DNA from: Bacillota bacterium
GTDB taxonomy: Bacteria > Bacillota > Clostridia > DSM-8532
Assembly (NCBI GenBank): GCA_023446675.1
Contig: JAEXPO010000521.1
Coordinates: forward strand, 1-22,244
Direction: 5' to 3'
DNA length: 22,244 nucleotides
The notes under the pieces are model-generated. The model was not told the origin of the DNA. It ran no database searches and worked only from the letters and a program-made list of their open reading frames with translations. Position 1 is the first letter of the stretch. The number at the start of each line of letters is the position of its first letter. The translations under genes were made by a program, and so were the position numbers. Of this stretch, positions 9,486 through 16,739 are shown in pieces.

Positions 9486-12400
9486 CTACTTGCCGTAATC
9501 GTTCATCGTCCAGCCCTGAGCGGTATCACTGAAAACCGTAAGCTCCACAAAGCGGCGCAGTACAGCAGTCACCTCGGCACGGGAAGCCGTTCCCCGCGGG
9601 TCATAGAGATTATTATTTTTCCCTTGAATGATGCCTGCCATCTGGATGCGCTTTACGGACGGAGCCGCCCACGCACCAATCATGGCATTGTCCGCAAAGA
9701 CGATCTGAGCGTGAACCTCCGGCAGTTTGTATCCGATAGCCGTGGCATATTTGTCCATAATAACCGCCATCTGCTCACGGGTCACAAGACCGTCCGGGTC
9801 GAACTTGCCGCCGCCAATGCCGACCAGAATATTATTTTTTACGCCCCATTCGATATAGCCCATGTAGTAAGCATCGGCCCTTACATCGGTAAAACTGGAC
9901 TTCTTATAGGCGCTTGTGTCCGCATCTGCCAAGCGTCCAATTGCTGTTACAAACATTCCCCGTGTCATGGAACCGTTAGGGTTGAAGGTGGTGGCACTGG
10001 TACCGATCATAAGGCCACGATTTGCGACAAAAAGAATATCATCCTTAGCCCAATGACCGTCGATGTCGGTGAAGTTGAAGCTGGCTTTATAGGCTACGCC
10101 GTAAGTGGAGAAATGGCTGGTGGAAAACATCACCGTCCCGCGCTGTGCATCATAGCTGGAATCGGTAAGGTAGGTTACTTTTCCCTTTGCGTCCACATAG
10201 ACGGCGTAAACATTGCCCGCGATTTCACCCTTTTGCAGGGCATAAGGAATCTCCACGCTGACGCTGCCGTTGCCAAAGTCGGTCACGGACTTGCCGCTGC
10301 CATAGAGTGCTTTGAAGTCATATGCGGGACGGCTGCCGATGACGGCCTTTGCGTCGCCGGACAGCCTTGTATTGTCCATGCGAGTGGCAGACAGCTGTAC
10401 GTCGGCCTTTGCCTGCCGGTTGATTTCCGTTACCGCCGCAAGATCAATGCCGATGGTAAGGTCGGGACGGTCAATGACAAGCTGGACGCTGGCAATCTTG
10501 TTGCGGATGACCTGCTCCTGTGTGGTCTTTGGCAGATTGACTGTGACTGTATTTGCATCCTTACCGGCGGTGGTGACATGGATCACTGCTGTGATGTCAC
10601 CTGCGATCACGCCTTTTTTTGCCGCCTCTGCCTTTGCGTCCGCAATGGCGTCTGTGATGTTTTTGTCGGTCAAACTGACACTGGCATTGCCTTTATTGTC
10701 TACCGTGGCCTTATTTTCTGTACTGCCGGTGACCGGCTCGGTGGGCTTAGTGGACGGAGTGGAATTACTGCCGGAGTCACTGTCATTGTTCCCATTTCCG
10801 CCATTTCCGCCATTTCCTCCCGTATAAGCGGTCGCTGTGACGGTAATGGTTTTCTGCTCGGTTGTTTCGCTTTGGCTGCCTTTGGATACCGTAACGGTAA
10901 AGGTATAGCTGCCGTTCGTACCGCTGGGATTTGCGGAAGTTCCCGCAATCGGTGCGGTGTAGCTGACCTTGTTTATGGCGACGGTAACTTCGCTGTTATT
11001 GACTGCCGTTTTCGCAGCACTTTTTAGTGCCGTTTCAATAGTATCCTCGTCCGTTGCTGTAGCTTGGGTCATGTCAGCGTAGCTTACACCCTGTGCGGCA
11101 GCTTTTGCCGCAGCGACGGTTGCAATATCCTGCTCAGGAGCAACATTCACGGTCATGGAAAGACTCTTGCTGTCGTTCACACTGCCCTTGGAGAGGACAA
11201 CCTCATACTTCCCGGTGGTGCTGTTGTAGCTAACGGTTGCGGTCACCCCTGCGGCATCCCCGGTGAGCAAAGTGCTCACATAGGCCTGTACGGCGGCTGT
11301 TTTTGCCGTCTGATCCGCATTGAAAGCGACATCGACACTTCCGTCAACCAGAGCGGTTTTTGCCGCAACAATTGCCTCTGCATCAGTGACGCTGGTATAA
11401 GCTGTCGCCGTAATGCCAATGTTTTTTTCATCGGTTGTCTCCCTTTGAGTTCCTTTGGATACCGTAATAGTAAAGATATAGCCGCCGTTCGTACCTCTGG
11501 GATTTGAGGAGGTTCCCGCAATCGGCACAGTATGGTTGACTCTATTTATGGTGACGGTAACGCCACTGTTATTGACTGCTGCTGCTGCAGTGTTTTGCAG
11601 TGCTGTTTTAATAGCATTCTCATCGGGTGCAGTAGCTTGGGTCATATTGGCGTAACTTGCGTTCTGTGCGGCGGTTTTTGCCGCAGCTATGATTGCAGTA
11701 TCCGGATCAACAGTCACGGTGTAGCCGACAGTGCTTGAGGTTGCGGCTTTGTTGTATCCATTGGCGGCATACTCGGCGGTTAGTATGTAATTATCCGCAA
11801 CAGACGGCCTCCAAGTATAGGCAGCCACGCCGTCGGCGTTCAGGCTTGCCGTGCCGAGGGTCGTCCCTCCGTTCTTAAAGGTAATTTGCTGCCCATTTAC
11901 ATTCGAGTCTGAATAAAAGCCCGTGAGGGTTGCCGTTAAAGTTACAATATTACCCATAATTTGCTGATTCGAGGGAACTGTCGTCAGCGCAAGCGCAGTC
12001 GTATATCCGACTACATTGAAAGTTATTGCATTGGAGGTGATGGTTGTTTCGCCGCCGCTGCCGCTGTAAGTTACATAATAGCATATCTGACGAGTGGATG
12101 CGGTGTCGAGCGGAATATAGCCATTCGATGCCGTCCAAGGTACCCACCCGCCGGAGTTAACGGAGTTCTGCCAGCCTTGTGCCGTGATCGCAATTCCGTT
12201 AGGCGTTACCGTTGGAATATATTGTGTAAGGTCACTCAGCACAAGTCTACGCCCCGCCATAAAGGAATCGGGAATAGACAGTGTGCCGATGACAGGTACA
12301 GGCGCTGCAAGCTGCACCACATTGCTTGCGCCATTTTGGATTATGTAGCTACTGCTGTCGCTGAAGAAATAGCCGCTGTAATCGGCGGAGTTTGCGCCGG

Positions 12401-14234
12401 TGATGTTGCGCGGGCTGCCGCTTGTGGGAGCATCAATTGAGGTCACCCAAATCGATGCGCCGGTGGCAAGTGGCATATCGATAGAAAGGGAATTATAGCT
12501 GTACAAGAATACATTGCATTTAGTGCCGCCGCCAGTCTCTATATTATCTTTGATAACAGCTGTGCCGCCTATTTTATAAGTCCCGCTGGCGTAGATGGAG
12601 ATACCGCCCACATGAGAGCTTTTATTACCGGTAATGCTACCGCCTGTCATATGGAAGGTGGCGTCCGGTACAGAGACAGCACCACCATCAATGGTCGCTT
12701 CATTGCCGGTAATACTGCCGCCCTGCATGATAAACGATGCCCCGGATTTAACCCTTACACCGCCGCCCCACACAGATGTCTTGTTGCCGGTGATATCGCC
12801 GCCCTGTAATGTGAAATTACCGCTCACACACACACCGCCGCCGTTATCATTGGAGCTATACCCTCCGGTGATGTGACCCTGATTTGAAGCCTCAGTTGTA
12901 CTGCTGTCCTTGAGGGTCAGGCTGCCGCTGACAGTGATTACATTGCCGTTTGCGGTTGCCATCGTAAGTCCACGGTTGATATCCTTGCCGTTCAGGTCAA
13001 GGACGGTGGATTTACCACTTGCAAATGTCATCGGCCATGTATTGTGGTTGTCCTTGTTGATATCCTCCAGAAGCTGAATGTATAACGTGCCGCCGGTTAA
13101 GCCGTTGGCGTTGGTAACGGCATCAGCCAGTGTTCCTTGTGTCCACGCTGTCGGTGCGGCGCCGTCGCTTCCTGCTATTCCCCATCGGACTTGTGCCGGG
13201 GGAGCCGGGGCGATTCGGACGTACTTATAGGGGCTGGACGAGGCATAAACGCCCACGTTGAAGACGACGACAGTCGCCCCGGTACCCGTCTTGTCCGCCC
13301 CGGCGGTCGCTATAAGGCCTGTGGCGGTCACCGAGCCGGTGAGATTAAGGGCTCGCGTGTCTCCCGTGGCAGTTATGGCGGAGGCTGAAAACGTGGTGCT
13401 GCCGATGGCATACATACCATGACTGATATTGGAGCCGCTGGTTCCCCCGTTGGCGCTAACGGTGGAGTTTGCAATGGTGGTAGCAGCGCTGCCGCAGAAT
13501 ATACCATAGCTGCCGCCGTTGTAAAGGGTCTCTCCGGTGTCAGTGGTGTCCCCGCCGTTGGCCGTAACGGTTGCGTCTGTAATGTTAAGGCTGCCAAATG
13601 AAGAAGAGAAGATGCCGCCGCTTGCATTGTTGCTTGAGCCTGAGGTGTTGCCCCCCGTGGCGGTTACGGTGCAGCCGTTAATCGTTACGCCGTTGCCCGA
13701 GATGCCGTAGCTGAACTGCGTGCTGGGCGCACTGATAACAGTAAGACTGCCTGCTACCGTGCTTGTAATTTTTACCGTTCCCCAAAAAGCGTAAATCCCA
13801 CATGGCCGGTATTGGCCGGTCACACCGCTGATGTCAACCGAGCTGCTCCCGATGAGATCAATGTTCAAGTCGCCGCTGTTCTTGAAGATGCCCCCACAGT
13901 TGCCATAGTAATTGCCGTTTTGACCTTCGCCTGTGCCGGGGGGGCACAGGCTTGTAATGCTTGCGTTGTTCAGCGTAAGGGTGTCGCTAGCTGCGTCATA
14001 GCTGACTGTGCCGTCGCCGAGCACATCGCCTGCATTTTCGCTGGTGACCTTGGTCGTACCCACCCAAATGCCGTAGTCGGTTGATACAGAGATTTCAGCT
14101 TCGTCAAGCGGGGAAAATGGGATACTTTCTCCGCTCGCAGCGGATGTGTCCGCTTCCTCCGCCATAGACAAAATCGGCAGTTGGGTCAGCATCATACAAA
14201 ATGCCAGTGCGAAGCTTAATAAGCGTTTTTTCAT
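9486..14234 (-). CDS. Large secreted S-layer-homology surface protein with beta-helix
   Basis: The 1582-residue protein starts with a signal peptide (MKKRLLSFALAFCMMLTQLP, cleavage near A25). Next come a glycine- and threonine-rich region with beta-helix character (55-330) and a second beta-helix with GGxITGN turns (about 400-560). Ig-like segments follow (about 650-840), then three related modules (about 847-947, 950-1031, 1036-1138). After a Gly/Asn/Ser linker (1139-1170) and an alpha/beta domain (1175-1385) come three SLH domains (about 1387-1428, 1448-1494, 1511-1562). SLH domains hold proteins to pyruvylated secondary cell-wall polymers, so this is an exported cell-surface protein, probably adhesive or structural. 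The start overlaps the preceding small gene as ATGA. The frame closes with TAG, behind which a further in-frame cell-wall-binding tail lies. Long reverse frames inside the gene are shadows. Confidence 0.93.
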   Translation of the reverse strand: MKKRLLSFALAFCMMLTQLPILSMAEEADTSAASGESIPFSPLDEAEISVSTDYGIWVGTTKVTSENAGDVLGDGTVSYDAASDTLTLNNASITSLCPPGTGEGQNGNYYGNCGGIFKNSGDLNIDLIGSSSVDISGVTGQYRPCGIYAFWGTVKITSTVAGSLTVISAPSTQFSYGISGNGVTINGCTVTATGGNTSGSSNNASGGIFSSSFGSLNITDATVTANGGDTTDTGETLYNGGSYGIFCGSAATTIANSTVSANGGTSGSNISHGMYAIGSTTFSASAITATGDTRALNLTGSVTATGLIATAGADKTGTGATVVVFNVGVYASSSPYKYVRIAPAPPAQVRWGIAGSDGAAPTAWTQGTLADAVTNANGLTGGTLYIQLLEDINKDNHNTWPMTFASGKSTVLDLNGKDINRGLTMATANGNVITVSGSLTLKDSSTTEASNQGHITGGYSSNDNGGGVCVSGNFTLQGGDITGNKTSVWGGGVRVKSGASFIMQGGSITGNEATIDGGAVSVPDATFHMTGGSITGNKSSHVGGISIYASGTYKIGGTAVIKDNIETGGGTKCNVFLYSYNSLSIDMPLATGASIWVTSIDAPTSGSPRNITGANSADYSGYFFSDSSSYIIQNGASNVVQLAAPVPVIGTLSIPDSFMAGRRLVLSDLTQYIPTVTPNGIAITAQGWQNSVNSGGWVPWTASNGYIPLDTASTRQICYYVTYSGSGGETTITSNAITFNVVGYTTALALTTVPSNQQIMGNIVTLTATLTGFYSDSNVNGQQITFKNGGTTLGTASLNADGVAAYTWRPSVADNYILTAEYAANGYNKAATSSTVGYTVTVDPDTAIIAAAKTAAQNASYANMTQATAPDENAIKTALQNTAAAAVNNSGVTVTINRVNHTVPIAGTSSNPRGTNGGYIFTITVSKGTQRETTDEKNIGITATAYTSVTDAEAIVAAKTALVDGSVDVAFNADQTAKTAAVQAYVSTLLTGDAAGVTATVSYNSTTGKYEVVLSKGSVNDSKSLSMTVNVAPEQDIATVAAAKAAAQGVSYADMTQATATDEDTIETALKSAAKTAVNNSEVTVAINKVSYTAPIAGTSANPSGTNGSYTFTVTVSKGSQSETTEQKTITVTATAYTGGNGGNGGNGNNDSDSGSNSTPSTKPTEPVTGSTENKATVDNKGNASVSLTDKNITDAIADAKAEAAKKGVIAGDITAVIHVTTAGKDANTVTVNLPKTTQEQVIRNKIASVQLVIDRPDLTIGIDLAAVTEINRQAKADVQLSATRMDNTRLSGDAKAVIGSRPAYDFKALYGSGKSVTDFGNGSVSVEIPYALQKGEIAGNVYAVYVDAKGKVTYLTDSSYDAQRGTVMFSTSHFSTYGVAYKASFNFTDIDGHWAKDDILFVANRGLMIGTSATTFNPNGSMTRGMFVTAIGRLADADTSAYKKSSFTDVRADAYYMGYIEWGVKNNILVGIGGGKFDPDGLVTREQMAVIMDKYATAIGYKLPEVHAQIVFADNAMIGAWAAPSVKRIQMAGIIQGKNNNLYDPRGTASRAEVTAVLRRFVELTVFSDTAQGWTMNDYGK
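10821..11129 (-). repeat. Third copy of the ~100-residue intragenic module
   Basis: This part encodes residues about 1036-1138 of the SLH protein. It is a close relative of 11394-11696 (residues 847-947): both contain SYA(N/D)MTQATA, VTVxINxV, PIAGTS and a GTNGxYxFTxTVSKG strand, with conserved order and spacing. A more distant middle module (residues 950-1031) lies between them. The copies are similar enough at the DNA level to allow recombination. Confidence 0.8.
11394..11696 (-). repeat. First copy of the ~100-residue intragenic module
   Basis: This part encodes residues 847-947 of the SLH protein and pairs with 10821-11129. It reads IIAAAKTAAQNASYANMTQA at its start and KNIGITATAYT at its end, against VAAAKAAAQGVSYADMTQA and KTITVTATAYT in the other copy. 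Tandem modules of this kind usually form a stalk between the functional head and the wall anchor. Confidence 0.8.
12615..12839 (-). repeat. GGxITGN beta-helix repeats within the SLH protein
   Basis: Residues 466-540 hold three consecutive turns of about 24-27 residues, each of the form GG-x-V...F-x-(L/M)-x-GG-x-ITGN (ITGN at 481-484, 508-511 and 534-537). This is the pattern of right-handed parallel beta-helices such as the polymorphic outer-membrane and autotransporter-like repeats. Confidence 0.75.
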
Positions 14235-14527
14235 TTTGTCTCTTCCTCCTCTTTTTTATCTGCATGAACGGTCGGGTCAACTGTGCACCGTTTTGCAGAC
14301 GGGTCAAAAATGCCGTTTGAGCCCTTCTTATGCCTGCATACTCCGGTTTCAGCGGGATGCTCGGTAAGAATGCCAAAATCCCCATACTTGCAGTACCAGC
14401 ACTCCCAGCTGGAGAACAACCGGCTTTCGTCCTGTTCAAAAGCATCACAGAAGTCGCTGCGCCCTATTTCAAGCCTGCCGGCCGCCATCTTTACCGCCCC
14501 GGTTCTGTCACGGGGTTTTTCTTTCAT
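14231..14527 (-). CDS. Small Cys-containing protein coupled to the SLH gene
   Basis: The 98-residue protein starts at ATG 14527, behind GGAGG with an 11-nt gap. A TTG 18 nt earlier is rejected because it contains the ribosome binding site itself. Its TGA overlaps the ATG of the SLH gene (ATGA, 14231-14234), so the two are translationally coupled. It is soluble, without signal peptide or membrane helix. It holds five cysteines: C27 in SDFCDAF, the pair in WECWYCKYGDFG (CxxC, 43 and 46), C64 in TGVCRHKK and C78. The CxxC...C arrangement could bind zinc or an Fe-S cluster. The basic N-terminus and acidic, Lys/Glu-rich tail are unremarkable. I do not recognise the family. Its position suggests a role tied to making or exporting the surface protein, but nothing in the sequence proves that. 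Confidence 0.75.
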   Translation of the reverse strand: MKEKPRDRTGAVKMAAGRLEIGRSDFCDAFEQDESRLFSSWECWYCKYGDFGILTEHPAETGVCRHKKGSNGIFDPSAKRCTVDPTVHADKKEEEETK

Positions 14528-14571
14528 AAAAATCACTTCCTCCAAGCTGATTTCTCAATATGGATTATGCG

Positions 14572-14601
14572 AAAAAGCTGCGACCGAAAACCGGCCGCAG
14601 C
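14572..14601 (-). terminator. Intrinsic terminator after the sensor kinase gene
   Basis: GCTGCG/CGCAGC and an inner CCG/CGG, separated by one mismatch, form a hairpin at 14577-14601 closed by an A-rich loop. On the minus strand it is followed by TTTTT (14572-14576) and CGCATAATCC. It lies about 60 nt after the kinase stop and should separate the two-component operon from the small-protein/SLH pair, though some read-through is possible because no clear promoter follows. Confidence 0.75.
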
Positions 14602-14659
14602 GTAATTGCAGGATATTTGGCGTAAATGTCGTAAGTTTGTCGCATTTCGGGGTTTGATA

Positions 14660-15964
14660 CTACAAGTGAAGCAGAACCCGCGTCCTGAACACACCGTCCT
14701 GAGCGGTAAATTCCACCATGCCTTTATAGCGCTCGGCGGTATAAGTAATACTCTTTGTTCCCGTGCCGCCGCCGTGCTTCTGGGATTTTGGAAAGTCACC
14801 GTCAAAGACGATGTTATCCGTACACACGTTTTCGAACACAATGTGAAGCTTTCCGGCTCCGTTATAGACGGAATAAGCAATCTTCACGGTAATAAATTTC
14901 TCTGCTTCGTCAGGGCAGCGCAGGCAGCCCTCCACGGCATTTTCAAAGGAATTGGCGAGAATACCGGCCAGTGCGACCTCGTCCATCGGGAGATTTGCGG
15001 GAATACCCGCGTCCATTTGTGTTTTGATTCCGTTCTCCCCTGCCCGCGCCGCCCATCTTGACAGGATGGCGTTTGCGGCAGGGTGCTGACAGATGTCCGA
15101 CAGAGCCGCACTTTCCGTTCTCTGCGTCTGTGCGTTTAAATAGGCAACCGCTTCCTGTGTTTTCCCGCCCGCAAGCATCGCCAAAAGCGTGTCGTAGTGA
15201 TGGCGAAGATCATGGCGGTCGCGGCGGGCGGCGCTCAAGGCATTTTTCTGTACCTCTATCTGTTCTTCCCAAAGCTTATTTTGCTGAGCAAGGATTTTTC
15301 CCCGCTCCTGCTCCTCATATTTCCCCACAATCGCATTGATTGACCGGAATATCAGGAGGTTGACGCTGAAAAACACCAGATAGGAGCTTGCAACCAGATA
15401 CCAGCGGTAATCCTGTTCATACCAATAGAAACGCGGGAAATATAGAATAACGGCTTCCAGAACATAGAAGAAAAAGGCGGCCAGCATGATGAAATTCCAT
15501 TCTTTACCAATAACCTTTGCCAGCCTGCGGAAGCGCGGCCGCAGATATTTGAAATTAAAAAGCAAGAGCACTCCGAACAGCACGGTTCGGTTTAGCAAAA
15601 ATTCGATATTGTAAACCAGTCCTGAATATTCGGTGGTGCATAGATCGGAAATATAGGATATTCCAAGGTATAAATTAAACTGAGTGAACATGACAAAAAG
15701 CGAAACCGGCCACCTGTCGGCGGAGCAGATGATAATAAGAAGCAGACACAACCCCACTTCGACGGGGATAATCAAGCTCTCCGCCAACTCCTGCCCATAT
15801 AAGAACAGCAAAGCGCAATATGCCCCGGCAACCGCGCTATAAATCGCAACGGTAATTGTAACACGTTTTCTTTTCGGCTCCTTCAGCTTAATAAGTGAGA
15901 AGAAAAACAGGCCGATATAAGCACCCGTCTGCAAAAACCGCAGAAGTATCAAATAAATAATCAT
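14660..15964 (-). CDS. GHKL sensor histidine kinase (AgrC/VirS-like)
   Basis: The chosen start is ATG 15964, giving 434 residues. It lies 17 nt after the regulator stop, behind AAGGGAGG. The longer frame reaching to 16165 is only overlap with the regulator. About six membrane helices occupy residues 3-210, followed by a coiled-coil linker (210-245). The phosphoacceptor region is RHDLRHHYDTL (250-260), most likely H251. The ATPase core has the N box NSFENAVEG (338-346) and the G box GGGTGTKS (398-405), typical of the HATPase_c_5 family that partners LytTR regulators. Such kinases usually sense peptides or the state of the envelope; the ligand is unknown and no AgrB/AgrD pair is present. It forms an operon with the regulator gene and ends with TAG before a terminator. 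Confidence 0.9.
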   Translation of the reverse strand: MIIYLILLRFLQTGAYIGLFFFSLIKLKEPKRKRVTITVAIYSAVAGAYCALLFLYGQELAESLIIPVEVGLCLLLIIICSADRWPVSLFVMFTQFNLYLGISYISDLCTTEYSGLVYNIEFLLNRTVLFGVLLLFNFKYLRPRFRRLAKVIGKEWNFIMLAAFFFYVLEAVILYFPRFYWYEQDYRWYLVASSYLVFFSVNLLIFRSINAIVGKYEEQERGKILAQQNKLWEEQIEVQKNALSAARRDRHDLRHHYDTLLAMLAGGKTQEAVAYLNAQTQRTESAALSDICQHPAANAILSRWAARAGENGIKTQMDAGIPANLPMDEVALAGILANSFENAVEGCLRCPDEAEKFITVKIAYSVYNGAGKLHIVFENVCTDNIVFDGDFPKSQKHGGGTGTKSITYTAERYKGMVEFTAQDGVFRTRVLLHL

Positions 15965-15980
15965 AGATAGAGTCCCTCCC

Positions 15981-16703
15981 TTAGCGATTACATACGTAAT
16001 CCATATACCGTTTTTTGAAATCCGTGTATTTTCGACTGAGTACCGGGATTTTAGTGCCGGTAGAAAGCGCGACGCTTCTGGAGGAAAGCTCAACGATATA
16101 GTCCATATTAATGATGTAGGTGCTGCCGCACTTGTAAAAACGCGGCTCCTCTTCGAGAAGTTCAAACAGCTCGGTTGAGGATTTCCGAACCCTGATTAAA
16201 TTGCCGTCTGATAAATATAATTTCTGAACATGGCTATCTGTTTCAGCATATACAAGCTTGTTTAGCTCCACACGGCTGATACCGCCGGCCGATTTGACGG
16301 TAAGCACCACTCCGCGCCTGTCCGCAAGGTTATAGAGCGCCTTGTCAAGAGCCGCAAAGAATTCTTTTTCCGAATAAGGCTTCACCAGATAGTGCGCAGC
16401 GTTTAACGAGAATGCATCGACAGCATGATCACGCGATGTAGTAAGGAAAATGATCTGGCAGTTGTCACCTATATTCCGCAGCTCCATCGCTGCATCCGTG
16501 CCGAGAATACCCGGCATATAAATATCGAGCAGCAGTACATCAAAGCCGCCCTTCGCTTCCACATAAGCAAGCATCTCTAAAGGAGCGGTGAAAAGCTCTG
16601 TTTTCATATTCTGTTGTGTGTGTTCACAGGCGTATTTCTTGAGCAGGCTGTCAGCCTGTTCAAGCTCTTTTGGCTGGTCGTCACAGATTGCAATACGCAG
16701 CAT
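15981..16703 (-). CDS. LytTR-family response regulator
   Basis: The 240-residue regulator starts at ATG 16703, with AAGGAA 8-9 nt upstream. A GTG three codons earlier is possible but overlaps the ribosome binding site. The receiver domain (1-120) has the acidic pair D8-D9, the phosphoacceptor D60 in LLLDIYMPG, T88-T89 and K108 in LVKPY. The LytTR DNA-binding domain (about 135-238) follows, with the typical FYKCGSTYIINMDYIVEL stretch. It is expected to be phosphorylated by the kinase encoded next and to bind paired direct repeats upstream of targets. It begins 37 nt after the GTPase-nuclease gene, on the same strand with no terminator between, so co-transcription is likely. Confidence 0.92.
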   Translation of the reverse strand: MLRIAICDDQPKELEQADSLLKKYACEHTQQNMKTELFTAPLEMLAYVEAKGGFDVLLLDIYMPGILGTDAAMELRNIGDNCQIIFLTTSRDHAVDAFSLNAAHYLVKPYSEKEFFAALDKALYNLADRRGVVLTVKSAGGISRVELNKLVYAETDSHVQKLYLSDGNLIRVRKSSTELFELLEEEPRFYKCGSTYIINMDYIVELSSRSVALSTGTKIPVLSRKYTDFKKRYMDYVCNR

Positions 16704-16739
16704 AGCGGTCACTTCCTTGTGGTATATTCTCCTCGAGGG

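Noticed and set aside
9375..9488. Genome-wide recoding of TAG (pyrrolysine or amber-suppressing code)
   Set aside because: The cyclase, MFS, kinase and HxlR genes in this window all end with TAG at sensible family lengths, so TAG acts as a normal stop. Local read-through remains open.
9432..11027. 531-codon plus-strand ORF opposite the SLH gene
   Set aside because: Its translation is Cys/Gly/His-rich without any domain, while the minus frame encodes clear SLH domains. It exists because the repeat-rich surface gene has few stops in the reverse frame.
14627..14642. TGTCG direct repeat with 11-bp spacing, possible LytTR operator for the SLH operon
   Set aside because: It lies upstream of the terminator within the kinase transcript, lacks the usual LytTR core and about 21-bp spacing, and no promoter follows at the right distance.
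14606..15339. Plus-strand ORFs opposite the sensor kinase
   Set aside because: They are antisense shadows of a well-supported kinase frame.
15965..16165. 67-residue N-terminal extension of the kinase frame
   Set aside because: It overlaps the LytTR regulator gene completely, and a good ribosome binding site marks the later ATG at 15964.
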